Shown: positions 15,791 through 24,025 of the stretch, piece by piece
Numbering within the stretch: the first letter of the stretch is position 1
Layout: every line of letters begins with the position of its first letter
Assembly: GCA_947571975.1 (NCBI GenBank)
Contig: CANPAC010000008.1
Location: 1 to 32,394, forward strand
DNA length: 32,394 nucleotides
Reading direction: 5' to 3'
DNA from: an uncultured Clostridium sp.
Lineage (GTDB): Bacteria > Bacillota > Clostridia > TANB77 > CAG-508
Program-made: the position numbers and the translations under genes
Notes under the pieces: model-generated
What the model saw: the letters and a program-made list of their open reading frames with translations, nothing else
The model's database searches: none
Told to the model about the DNA's origin: nothing

Positions 15791-16176
15791 TTAAACAACC
15801 TCCATCTATTTAAGAACTACATTAAAGTAATCTTGTCCTTTTTTCATATTCATTAAAAATGATTAGCTAAATCATTCACAGGAATTGCACCTATCTGGAA
15901 CACCAGACCTATTTTCCATGCGTGGGACGGTTCTTTCTCGCTCGTGCTAGGACTAAATAGGAGTATCATTATAACTATTATTTTCATTGCCTTATAAGTG
16001 GCTAACTTATATTTAAGTATTAGGTTCTGCTCTCCTAATTTAACTAGCTCAAATAATAGAACGTTTTTAACGAATCCATATTTAATTTTCAAAGTGCTAT
16101 CAAAAGTAGAATTTTTTAGTTTCTACTTTTAACAACGGATGAAAATTAAAAATATGATGGTCTAAAGTAAAATTTT
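15791..16176. other. 386-bp stretch without a convincing gene, containing a GC-richer patch
   Basis: A 79-codon ATG frame (15853-16092, minus) exists but has no ribosome site and no recognisable family. Inside it, 15880-15960 is clearly richer in G and C than its surroundings (around CCATGCGTGGGACGG and CTCGCTCGTGC). This may be a remnant of another gene or a conserved non-coding site. An inverted pair, TAAAAACTAGAA-like and its partner near 16108-16130 (AGAATTTTT/AGTTTCTACT), is weak. Confidence 0.4.
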
Positions 16177-16401
16177 TTAAATTTTTTTATTTTTTCTTAG
16201 CTTATCTGCAAAATCATTTGATTTTACAATGTTTATTGCATGTTCAATTAATTCACTTCTCATATCTTCATCAATTTTTTTATTAGTATCTAATGAATAT
16301 TTATTTATAAGTGGCATAATTTTCGTTATTACTAAAACTAAATAAACTTCATCTGTTTTAGCTTTTTCTAAAATTTCATAAAATTTAGTTTGATTTTCCA
16401 T
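16177..16401 (-). CDS. Small helical partner of the element sigma factor
   Basis: A 74-aa acidic-basic helical protein (MENQTKFYEILEKAKTDEV, then VLVITKIMPLINKYSL, then a Lys-rich end). Its start lies inside the last codons of the sigma factor gene, overlapping it by 17 bp, so translation is coupled. In integrative elements a small HTH-like protein often follows such a sigma factor. The match here is by position and size, not by a clear motif. Confidence 0.6.
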   Translation of the reverse strand: MENQTKFYEILEKAKTDEVYLVLVITKIMPLINKYSLDTNKKIDEDMRSELIEHAINIVKSNDFADKLRKNKKI

Positions 16402-16825
16402 TACTACGATCCTCCATATATTTTTTCAATCTTGTAATAGCTCTTTGTTTACTATGTGCAATACAATCAACTGTACTTTCTAATTCATCAGCAATATTTT
16501 TTAATGTCTTTTTTTCATAATAATATGAAATAATTATTATTTGCTGCCTTTCTGTTAGGTGCTTTATTGCATCACCTAATTTATGCTTATTATTAGAATT
16601 AAAAGCCAAAAAGGAACAGAACGTATCATCATTTGACAATACACTCCATTCCTCATGAGTAATAACTTTTTCTTTCCTAGTTAAATATTCTTGATGTCTT
16701 ATATAATCAATTTTTTTATTTAATAATGATTTTTTCATAAAGTTTATAAATCTAGCAAAAACAATATCATCTGAAAATTCATTATCCTCTTTTAATAAAT
16801 CTTCAAAATAGTCTTTCTTTTCCAT
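16385..16825 (-). CDS. Sigma-70-like factor of element B
   Basis: A 146-aa protein with a clear sigma region 4 at its C-terminus: LGDAIKHLTERQQIIIISYY, then KKTLKNIADELESTVDCIAHS as the helix-turn-helix, then KQRAITRLKKYM. The N-terminal half has a short region-2-like helix (FARFINFMKKSLLNKKIDYI). Proteins of this kind are found in Firmicute integrative elements, where they are thought to activate element genes. The ATG is preceded by GGAG. It is divergent from the Spo0A-like gene across a 424-bp control region and is translationally coupled to the 74-aa gene. Confidence 0.8.
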   Translation of the reverse strand: MEKKDYFEDLLKEDNEFSDDIVFARFINFMKKSLLNKKIDYIRHQEYLTRKEKVITHEEWSVLSNDDTFCSFLAFNSNNKHKLGDAIKHLTERQQIIIISYYYEKKTLKNIADELESTVDCIAHSKQRAITRLKKYMEDRSNGKSN

Positions 16826-17055
16826 TTTGATTTCTCCAATCTTTTCAAATTGGTCAAAAATCTAAAAATTAAAGAAAGCTATTAACTTTTCTTTTACTTT
16901 ATTAAATTATTAAACTATTTTAAATCATAAATTTTCCTCCCATACAAAAAAGTCCATAAAATTAAGTTCTATATCTATTCACATATCTTTTGTTATTCAT
17001 TATTTGTTTTCTGTTGTGAAGTAATATACTTTCTTTAATCTTACAGACTCTTTTC

Positions 17056-17085
17056 CTAGAAAAATCTTACAACGATTTTTTCTAG
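17056..17085. repeat. Inverted repeat in the sigma/Spo0A-like intergenic region
   Basis: CTAGAAAAATC (17056-17066) and GATTTTTTCTAG (17074-17085) pair over 11 bp with one extra T. It lies in the 424-bp gap 16826-17249, with further AATCG words at 17096-17109. It may be an operator or a terminator-like fold. Confidence 0.5.
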
Positions 17086-17137
17086 TTGTCATAAAATCGT
17101 AAATAATCGGAAAAAATCAGCAAAAATCTCCTTATTT

Positions 17138-17144
17138 TGTCGAA
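17138..17144 (+). promoter_or_regulatory. 0A box (TGTCGAA) upstream of the Spo0A-like gene
   Basis: TTTTGTCGAATTTTG contains the Spo0A-binding consensus TGNCGAA at 17138-17144, about 50 bp upstream of the -35 element of the Spo0A-like gene. A site in front of a Spo0A paralogue suggests control by the host Spo0A or by itself. Confidence 0.6.
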
Positions 17145-17153
17145 TTTTGTAAG

Positions 17154-17165
17154 TGGTACGTACCA
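17154..17165. promoter_or_regulatory. 12-bp perfect palindrome TGGTACGTACCA
   Basis: A perfect dyad 23 bp upstream of the -35 of the Spo0A-like gene and ten bases after the 0A box. It is GC-richer than its surroundings and has the form of a dimeric regulator site. Confidence 0.5.
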
Positions 17166-17188
17166 ATCTTTATAGCCATTTCACTTGC

Positions 17189-17217
17189 TTGTACTCACTT
17201 ACATTTTATGGTAATAT
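17189..17217 (+). promoter_or_regulatory. Promoter of the Spo0A-like gene
   Basis: TTGTAC (17189-17194), 17-nt spacer, TAATAT (17212-17217), 32 bp before the ATG. Confidence 0.6.
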
Positions 17218-17249
17218 TAAATACGAATTTCATTATGGGAGGAATTATT

Positions 17250-17991
17250 ATGAAGATTCGCATAGTAATTGCCAATAATAATGATATTCTGTTCAACAGC
17301 TTATCTAATTTAACATTACAATACGGATCAAAAATTGAAGTAACAAATGTACCAAAAGACAAATTAAAGAATTTTATTTGTCGAATCAAACCAAGAGAAA
17401 AACTAATAATATTAGATCCATATACTTCAACATCTTTTTACCTAAATCTATTGAAGTATATGATGAATCGGAACAGATAAGTCGAATATCATTATTTTGG
17501 TAATCGATTTAAAGACAGCAACTAATATTATTAATCATGAAAAAAGTCATCTTTTCTTGAGAAAAGAACAATCTAATTTTTCTTTACTAGAATTTATTAG
17601 CATTATTTCTAACACGATAAGAGATACATTAGAAGTTGAAAAGACGATTGATACTATTCTTTGGAAACTTGGTTTCACTACATATTTTAAAGGAACAATT
17701 TATTTAAAGGATGCCATTTTACTAGCATATAATGATAAAAAATTATTGCAAGATATGAATATTCTTTTAAAAAAAGTTTCTGAAAAAAATAATGTTGAAA
17801 ATAACAAAGTAGTGCGTTCAGCAATGGATAAATCGCTGAATAATATGTTAGATTTTTTACATACTGATCTAGTATATGACATTTTTGGAGATGATTATGA
17901 TGGAAGAAAAATTAGTTTAAAATATTTCATTGATTTATGTATTCGTTATTTAGAAAAAGAAGAAAGATACTGCTGTTTAGAAGATTATTAA
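17250..17991 (+). pseudogene. Divergent Spo0A paralogue, one frameshift
   Basis: Spo0A is the master response regulator of sporulation. This copy has both domains. The receiver opens MKIRIVIANNNDILF; the acid-pocket positions are Asn (N10, N11), yet LIILDPY places an Asp exactly at residue 56, the Spo0A phosphorylation position. The effector domain (from about residue 120) shows LWKLGFTTYFKGTIYLKDAI, LLAYNDKKLLQDM and a Val-Val-Arg-Ser recognition-helix region, ending near YFIDLCIRYLEKEE. The frame breaks at about 17464-17480: TAA at 17478-17480 ends the first part, and one base less would join NRNR to KSNIIILVIDL. Corrected length is 246 aa, near normal. GGGAGG precedes the ATG. It is much too divergent to be the host's own Spo0A and lies inside a mobile element. 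If the indel is real, a separate effector domain could still be made from TTG at 17497. Confidence 0.8.
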
Positions 17992-18035
17992 AAAGAAAAG
18001 GAACTACTTTTTAATAATAGCCCCTTCATAGTTTT

Positions 18036-18074
18036 TGTATAAGAATTTTGAAATTGCAGTTTTGTTCTTATACA
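18036..18074. repeat. 10-bp inverted repeat
   Basis: TGTATAAGAA (18036-18045) and TTCTTATACA (18065-18074), perfect, with a 19-nt loop, in the 163-bp gap between the Spo0A-like gene and the convergent ABC operon end. No T-run follows. Confidence 0.45.
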
Positions 18075-18119
18075 TTTATATATTATTAGGCATTTCTGCT
18101 CTAATAAGCAATTTTATTT

Positions 18120-18152
18120 GTGCTAATTGTTTATTTTAAATTAGCACTTTTT
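18120..18152 (+). terminator. Terminator of the Spo0A-like gene
   Basis: GTGCTAATT (18120-18128) pairs perfectly with AATTAGCAC (18139-18147), followed by T5 on the plus strand. It ends three bases before the converging ABC gene's stop codon. Confidence 0.8.
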
Positions 18153-18154
18153 AT

Positions 18155-19882
18155 TTATGCTAAATTCCAATTCGTAGATTGTTTTTGCTTTTCAACCATA
18201 TCTTTAAAAATTCCATTTTTGTTTAATAATTCCTCTGGTTTTCCTTGCTCTGCTACAAATCCATCTTTTAGCACAACAATTTTATTTGCATTTGTAACTG
18301 TTCTCATTCTATGTGCAATAATTAAAACTGTTTTATCTTTTACCAATTTTGAAATAGCTTCTTGTACTTCTGTTTCATTTTCTGCATCTAACGAAGCTGT
18401 AGCTTCATCTAGTAGAATAATTGGTGCATCTTTCAAAATCGCTCTTGCAATACTTAATCTTTGTCTTTCTCCTCCTGATAGTTTTGAGCCATTTTCTCCT
18501 ATAACTGTGTTATAACCATTTGGAAGTTTACTTACAAATTCATCACAATTTGCTCTTTTCGCTGCTTCTAATACTTCTTTATCAGTTGCTCCTTTTCTTC
18601 CTATTCTAATATTTTCTAAAATAGTATTATTAAATAATGTTACATCTTGAAATACAATAGAATAACTTTTTAACAGTGTTTCTGGATCTATTTTTGACAC
18701 ATCTTCTCCACCTACTGTAATTTTTCCTTTGTTAATATCCCAAAATCTTGCAACTAATTTTGAAGCTGTTGTTTTTCCTGAACCAGAAGGACCAACAATA
18801 GCTGTTACCTCTCCTTGTTTTGCAATAAATGATACATTTTCTAATACTGTATCTTTATCATTGTAACCAAATTTTACATTTTTAAATTCAATATCATATC
18901 CTTTTGGATTAAATTTATCTAAACCATGTTGTATTTCATAATTATTAAATTCGTTCATTCTTTCAATACTTAATTTTTCTGCATTAATAGCTGCTAAATT
19001 TATTAAAGTTCCACCCATTGGCTCATACATTCTTGATACAACTAATAAATACATAAAGAATGTCATTATATCTATTTCGCCTTTTATTAGAAGATTTGAA
19101 CCAACTAAAGCTACTGTTGCAATTCCAAATTTTAATAATAATCTTGCACTCATAACAAATACTGCTGATCCTAATTCTGATGACAATGCTTTCTTCTCTA
19201 CTTCTCTAATTTTCTTTGTTAGTTCTTGCATATAGCTTTCTTCTGCATTCATTGATTTTAGTTCTTTTACTGTTTCTATACATTCTTGAACTCCGTCATA
19301 ACATATCAAATCTGCTTGTTTTTTCTTTCTGTTAAAGAAATTCTGTGCTTTTTCTGAAAATAGTACAATAAATATAGAAATTGGTAATACCCATAAGGCT
19401 GCTATTGATAGTTTCCAGTTAAAGAAGAATGTCATTAGAGCAACTAATGTTGTAGAAATAATTGCTCCCCAAAATTGTGGCATAACATGTGAAAAGCTGT
19501 GTTCTAATACAGTACAATCTCCTAGAATTACTGTTGTTAGATCTGCTGTATCTTTTTTATTGAAGAACGATAGTGGCAATTTTCTTAATCTTTCTGCTAA
19601 ACTTATTCTTCTTACTCCACTTTCTTTATATGTAGTAAAGAAAGTTAAATTATATTTTAAGTAATTAGTAATATAAATAAGTAGTAATATTCCTATTGTA
19701 CTTATGATGTAAAATATATAATTTATACTTTTTCCATTTATTAAGTCTTGAATTAAGTAATATAACATACTTACTGGAAGTAGTACACTAAGGTCAGTAA
19801 ATACACATGCTATAACAGCTTTTATAAAATCTTTTGCACCTTGTTTTGATAGTGCATATTTTTTCATTAAAAATTCTATCAT
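18155..19882 (-). CDS. ABC exporter, fused membrane and ATPase domains (second subunit)
   Basis: A 575-aa type IV half-exporter. It has six membrane helices (about residues 20-300) and then an ATPase domain. The Walker A motif is GPSGSGKTT, the Q-loop is FQDVTLF, the signature is LSGGERQRLSIARAI, the Walker B is ILLDEATASLD, and the H-loop is IIAHRM. It pairs with the gene just upstream to make a heterodimer; the start ATG lies two bases after that gene's stop. I chose 19882 over a TTG seven codons earlier because GGAAGGTAGG precedes it. The substrate cannot be read from sequence. An AraC regulator is encoded upstream in the same direction, a common pairing for peptide, drug or siderophore exporters. 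Confidence 0.9.
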   Translation of the reverse strand: MIEFLMKKYALSKQGAKDFIKAVIACVFTDLSVLLPVSMLYYLIQDLINGKSINYIFYIISTIGILLLIYITNYLKYNLTFFTTYKESGVRRISLAERLRKLPLSFFNKKDTADLTTVILGDCTVLEHSFSHVMPQFWGAIISTTLVALMTFFFNWKLSIAALWVLPISIFIVLFSEKAQNFFNRKKKQADLICYDGVQECIETVKELKSMNAEESYMQELTKKIREVEKKALSSELGSAVFVMSARLLLKFGIATVALVGSNLLIKGEIDIMTFFMYLLVVSRMYEPMGGTLINLAAINAEKLSIERMNEFNNYEIQHGLDKFNPKGYDIEFKNVKFGYNDKDTVLENVSFIAKQGEVTAIVGPSGSGKTTASKLVARFWDINKGKITVGGEDVSKIDPETLLKSYSIVFQDVTLFNNTILENIRIGRKGATDKEVLEAAKRANCDEFVSKLPNGYNTVIGENGSKLSGGERQRLSIARAILKDAPIILLDEATASLDAENETEVQEAISKLVKDKTVLIIAHRMRTVTNANKIVVLKDGFVAEQGKPEELLNKNGIFKDMVEKQKQSTNWNLA

Positions 19883-19884
19883 AC

Positions 19885-21649
19885 CTACACACCTACCTTC
19901 CAAGAAATTGATGTTTGATAATCATTCCACATTTTGTTGTATAGTCCTTTTTCTTTTAATAATTTTTCGTGATTTCCTTCTTGTACTACTTTCCCATCCT
20001 GCAATACAAAAATTTTATCTACATTTACAATACTTGAAAGCCTATGTGCTATCATAATTACTGTTTTATTTTTTGATAAATTCTCAAATGCCTTTTGTAC
20101 TTTTGTTTCATTTTCTGGATCAGCAAATGCTGTTGCTTCATCTAATATAACAATAGGACTATTTTTTAGTATAACTCTTGCTATATTAATTCTTTGCATT
20201 TCGCCTCCAGATAAATATACTCCTTTACTACCATAAATTGTATTGATTCCATTTGGTAATTTTTCTAAAATGTCATCACACTGTGCAAGTTTTAAAGCCT
20301 CTCTTACTTCCTTATTGGTTGCTTTTGGATTTGCCATTCTTACATTTTCTAAAATGCTTGTTTTTAGTAATTTGCTATCTTGAAATACAAATGATACTAG
20401 ATTTGATAATTCCTCTTTTGGAATATCTCTTACATCAACTCCACCAATTTTTATTTTTCCATTATTCACATCATAAAATCTTGTAATTAAGTTTGCAATA
20501 GTAGATTTTCCTCCTCCAGAAGGTCCAACAAATGCTACTAATGAATTGTTTGGTATTTTTAAGTCTATATTTTTTAGCACTTGCACATCATTATTTTCAT
20601 AACTAAATGAAACATTTTCTAATTCAATAGAATTATTTATTACTCCATTTTGATTTCTGCCTGTTCTTAATGATGGAATAGAAAGTATGCTATTTATTCT
20701 TTCTAAACTATCATTAACTGTCATTAATTCTTCGCCTACGAACATTATTCTAGTCATTGTTGTAGCAATAATTGGAGTATAAATAATGTAGAATATTAGA
20801 TTTAATATAAATTCAGTTGTAATATTTCCATTTGCACTTATAATTAGAGCTGCCAGTATTAAAAATGCAAATACACTATTAATAAATAATGTGAATATTA
20901 GCATTGGTTTTCTACATTTTTTAGTATAAGATATACAAAATGTATTATAATCATCTATTGATTTTTTAAATCTGTTAAATGTAAAAATCGTTTGTCCAAA
21001 TGTTTTTACAACTGGAACGCCTCTTACATACTCTATTGCTTCATTGTTCATTTCTTCCATAGAATTTTGATATTTCTTCATATCTTCTACCATTGCTTTT
21101 CCTGTCATTTTAGACATTGCTAAAAATCCTAATACTGTTGGAACAAGTGATACTATACCAAGTTTCCAGTCAAATATAAATAATATAACAATCATACAAA
21201 TTGGTGTAACAATAGCGACAAGAAAATCAACTAATTTGTGTGCTAAAAAATCTTCTGTTGCTCCAGCTGATTCTGTTACTATCTTTCTTAATTTACCGAC
21301 TACCAATATCATTTACTTTGCCTATTGGCATTTCTAAAATGTGTTTCATACATTTTATTTTGATTTCTGCTGCTACTTTAAATGCTGTTTTATGAGTACA
21401 CATAAGTCCTGCAAAATAAATAATCATTGAAGCAAGTTCAAATGCCACAGCCATCCATCCATTATGTATCATATTAGTAGCATTTTCAAAGTTAGGCATT
21501 ATTTCGATTGCTTCTTTTATAATAAACCATATATAAACAAATGGTATTAAAGCTAAAATTGCAGAAATTCCACCAAGTATTAGTCCTATATATGTTACAA
21601 CTTTGTGTTTTCCTGCATATTGCATTAATTCTTTTAATGCTTTTAACAT
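19885..21649 (-). pseudogene. ABC exporter, first subunit, one frameshift
   Basis: The first half of the exporter pair. The N-terminal part runs from ATG at 21649 (GGGGGG site upstream), MLKALKELMQYAGKHKV, through two membrane helices to MPIGKVNDIGS. One extra base (G on the plus strand at 21298) shifts the frame to a stop. The other frame continues with GKLRKIVTESAGATEDFLAH, the remaining helices and a full ATPase domain: GPSGGGKST, LSGGEMQRINIARVI, IVILDEATAFADPEN, MIAHRL. In many exporter pairs one signature or Walker site is degenerate; here the usual Leu-Asp after the Walker B Glu is AFAD, suggesting a weaker site. Corrected length is about 588 aa. Either the exporter is inactive or the base is an error. 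Confidence 0.85.
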
Positions 21650-21666
21650 TTTAATCCCCCCTATAC

Positions 21667-21703
21667 AAAAATAAGTGTTAGCTTTTACTAACACCTATTT
21701 TTA
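21667..21703. terminator. Terminator between araC-like gene and ABC exporter genes
   Basis: GTGTTAG (21675-21681) pairs with CTAACAC (21688-21694). T-rich tracts lie on both sides (TTATTTTTG on minus, CTATTTTTA on plus). On the minus strand it sits between the regulator's stop and the exporter's start, so it may separate the two or act as an attenuator. Confidence 0.7.
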
Positions 21704-21712
21704 TCATTTTTT

Positions 21713-22702
21713 CTATTCAATTTCTACTCCAAAAAGTCTTTCATGCTCCAAATGGACTTTTTGTTTTCTATACTCTATTGGAGTACACCCCATTTTATCT
21801 TTAAAAACCTTTGCAAATTTACTACTATTATCATATCCAAGCATACCTGCGATTTCATTTACATTTTTGTCTGTTTCTTCTAATAAATGTAAAGAAGTAT
21901 GTATTTTATAATCTTTTAAATAAGTATAAATTGGCTGTCCATATATTTCTTTAAAACATACTTTTAATGTTGTCGTTCCTATATCATATTTTTTAGATAG
22001 CATTTCTATTGTTATTTTTTTATCTAAATTTGCTGTTATTTCTTCATGTATTTTTTTAATCTTATCTATTTGTGTTTTATCTAAATATCTCTTTTGTTTA
22101 TTTCTATCATCTAGTGGAATTGCTGTAAACACTACTAACAATTCTAAAATTTTTAGTTTAGTGTGCATAATGTTTTTATCTGGGTTTATAACATATAATT
22201 CATCAAATATATGAATCATTTCTTTTATGGGTTTTAATACAATTCCTAGTTCATTCTTTTTTAGTACTTCTTTTAAATGTTTCATATTATTTATTATTTC
22301 TGAAAACATAGATGGGATATTTTTATTTAATTTATCTACATCAATCAAGAAACTTATTCCTTCATAACATCCTGTTGGCATATTAGATATTTTTCTTTTT
22401 ATTGTGTTCATATTAGCTGCCATATCGCCTTCTGTTAAATACAAGTTTCTTTCTTTTCCTACAACACATTCATAAACTCCTCTTTTACAATAATTGATTT
22501 CTATTATTTCATTTTCTGTATTTTCAGAAGGTTCAGGACATTTAAAAGTATTGAATTTATTATAAGTCAAATCTAATCCATTAAAAACATGATAAATAAT
22601 CATTTGATTTCTTTTATTGCCTTTTTCATCATACATTGTAAGAATTGTTTTATACTCTGTATCATATTCTATTTCCATTTGTTTTGGATACACATCTTTC
22701 AT
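21713..22702 (-). CDS. AraC-family transcriptional regulator
   Basis: A 329-aa regulator. The C-terminal 100 residues have two helix-turn-helix motifs: TIEMLSKKYDIGTTTLKVCF and NVNEIAGMLGYDNSSKFAKVF, followed by MGCTPIEYRKQKV. The N-terminal 220 residues are not of the cupin type I know best and carry several Cys (FKCPEPSE, NYCKRGVYEC) that might sense a ligand or metal. I chose ATG at 22702, with TAGGAG upstream. It is directly upstream of the two-gene ABC exporter, so exporter control is likely. Regulators of this type next to such exporters occur on integrative elements in gut Clostridia (from memory, not searched). Confidence 0.88.
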   Translation of the reverse strand: MKDVYPKQMEIEYDTEYKTILTMYDEKGNKRNQMIIYHVFNGLDLTYNKFNTFKCPEPSENTENEIIEINYCKRGVYECVVGKERNLYLTEGDMAANMNTIKRKISNMPTGCYEGISFLIDVDKLNKNIPSMFSEIINNMKHLKEVLKKNELGIVLKPIKEMIHIFDELYVINPDKNIMHTKLKILELLVVFTAIPLDDRNKQKRYLDKTQIDKIKKIHEEITANLDKKITIEMLSKKYDIGTTTLKVCFKEIYGQPIYTYLKDYKIHTSLHLLEETDKNVNEIAGMLGYDNSSKFAKVFKDKMGCTPIEYRKQKVHLEHERLFGVEIE

Positions 22703-22748
22703 CAATTTTACTCCTAACTATTCCTTTTATGCTATTTCTCTTGTTTAA

Positions 22749-23232
22749 TTATTTCCTTTTAAATGAAATACACCTATTTACTTTATTGCAGTATTCTTCA
22801 TATTCTTTATCAAACATATCATGTAACCATATTTCTTCTGTATTTTTTAGAAGTATTGTAAAAATAGCCAATAAACAACTGGTAAAATAAACAAATATAT
22901 ATTATTCTCAATAAATAATATTCCTGTGCATATAAATAAAAATGCTGAATAAATTGGATTTCTTACTATACCATATATATATCTGTTGTTCTTAATTTAT
23001 TATCTTTTATACTTTCATCTATTTTTTCAATAATAACAGCTCTAACCCATACATACAATCCAAAAATAATTAATAATATGCCTACTATTATGAAAAAATT
23101 TTTTAGTATTTCATTATTAAGATTAGGAATAACATTCATATTGGTTAATATAATTCCTAATGCAGTTATAAACAATATTATACATACATAGATTGGTCCA
23201 ATTCCATACATTGGCAAATGTTTCTTTTCCAT
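22749..23232 (-). pseudogene. Isoprenylcysteine methyltransferase-like membrane protein, two frameshifts
   Basis: The ICMT/PEMT-like family are small membrane methyltransferases. The start (MEKKHLPMYGIGPIYVCI) and two membrane helices are intact up to KLRTTDIY. An (AT)5 tract at 22973-22982 then shifts the frame to TAG; with (AT)4 it would read TDIYGIVRNPIYSAFLFIC, the conserved catalytic segment with RNPIY. A second break, one base short near 22860, separates LPVVYWLFL from TILLKNTEEIWL, which runs through DKEYEEYCNKVNRCISF to TAA at 22749. The EYxxYCxxVxR tail is typical. It follows the ZIP gene by 15 bp with an AGAAGGGAAG site. The AT tract could be a phase-variable switch, but the second break argues for decay or sequence error. 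Confidence 0.78.
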
Positions 23233-23247
23233 TTATTTTCTTCCCTT

Positions 23248-24024
23248 CTATCCCAATGCTACATCTAATATCATCATAATTACAAAGCCTATCGCTACTC
23301 CTATTGTACCTATATTAGAATGTTCTCCTACTTGTGATTCTGGTATCAATTCTTCTACAACTACATAAATCATTGCTCCTGCTGCAAAAGATAATAAATA
23401 AGGTAGTATTGGAACAACTGCATTTGTAAGTAATATAGTTATAATTGCTCCTATTGGCTCAACAATTCCTGAAAGTGTACCATATAAAAATGCTTTTGAT
23501 TTTGATACTTCTTCGCTTTTAAGTGGCATTGATATAATTGCTCCTTCTGGAAAGTTTTGTATTGCAATTCCTATTGCTAGTGCCATTGCACCTGCTATTG
23601 TTATTCCAGTATTTCCAATTATTGCTCCTGCAAATGTAACTCCGACTGCCATTCCTTCTGGAATATTATGAAGTGTTACTGCTAACACCATCATTGTTGT
23701 TTTCTTTAACTTTGATTTCATTCCTTCTGGTTTATCACTTTTCAAATGTAAATGTGGAATTAAACTATCTAATACAAGTAAAAATACAATTCCAAACATA
23801 AAGCCAATACTTGCAGGAATCCAAGCCACTTTTCCTTGTTCTTCAGCCATATTAATTGATGGTATTATTAAAGACCAAATGGATGCTGCTATCATTACTC
23901 CTGAAGCAAAGCCTAAAAGTAGCTTTTCTATTTTTTTATTCATTTTATTTCTCATTAAGAATACTGTTCCTGATCCAAGCATTGTTCCTAAAAACGGAAT
24001 TAATAATCCCCAAAATATATCCAT
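23248..24024 (-). CDS. ZIP-family metal transporter
   Basis: An integral membrane importer for divalent metals such as zinc. Eight helices can be traced over about 258 aa. The metal-path signatures are HNIPEGMAVG and QNFPEGAIISMPL, with EPIGA and VVEELIPES in later helices. The His-rich loop between helices 3 and 4 is short (HLHLKSDKPEG). Two starts are possible. I prefer ATG at 24024 because AAAGGA is ten bases upstream; ATG at 24033 overlaps the stop of the FtsX-like gene and is too close to that site. It is third in the TetR-controlled operon, which suggests it is co-expressed with the FtsX-type exporter. Confidence 0.9.
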   Translation of the reverse strand: MDIFWGLLIPFLGTMLGSGTVFLMRNKMNKKIEKLLLGFASGVMIAASIWSLIIPSINMAEEQGKVAWIPASIGFMFGIVFLLVLDSLIPHLHLKSDKPEGMKSKLKKTTMMVLAVTLHNIPEGMAVGVTFAGAIIGNTGITIAGAMALAIGIAIQNFPEGAIISMPLKSEEVSKSKAFLYGTLSGIVEPIGAIITILLTNAVVPILPYLLSFAAGAMIYVVVEELIPESQVGEHSNIGTIGVAIGFVIMMILDVALG

Positions 24025-24025
24025 T

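Larger units (their letters stand above)
13013..17991. mobile_element. Element B: serine-recombinase element, right end not seen
   Basis: The left boundary is where the catalase frame stops (about 13012). The element holds a hairpin-rich end, an intact large serine recombinase, three small ORFs, a sigma-70-like factor with a small partner, and a Spo0A-like regulator. I recall sigma factor, small helical partner and serine recombinase together in Firmicute integrative elements that carry AraC and ABC-exporter cargo, and those genes follow to the right (18155-22702). The missing catalase start means the right end is probably beyond that cargo or outside the window. The end coordinate given is only the last gene clearly of element type. 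Confidence 0.6.

Noticed and set aside
15853..16092. 79-codon frame on the minus strand
   Set aside because: No ribosome site, no recognisable family, and it spans a patch of different base composition; listed as non-coding stretch instead.
17379..17385. A second TGTCGAA 0A-box word
   Set aside because: It lies inside the coding sequence of the Spo0A-like gene (Cys-Arg codons) with no promoter near it.
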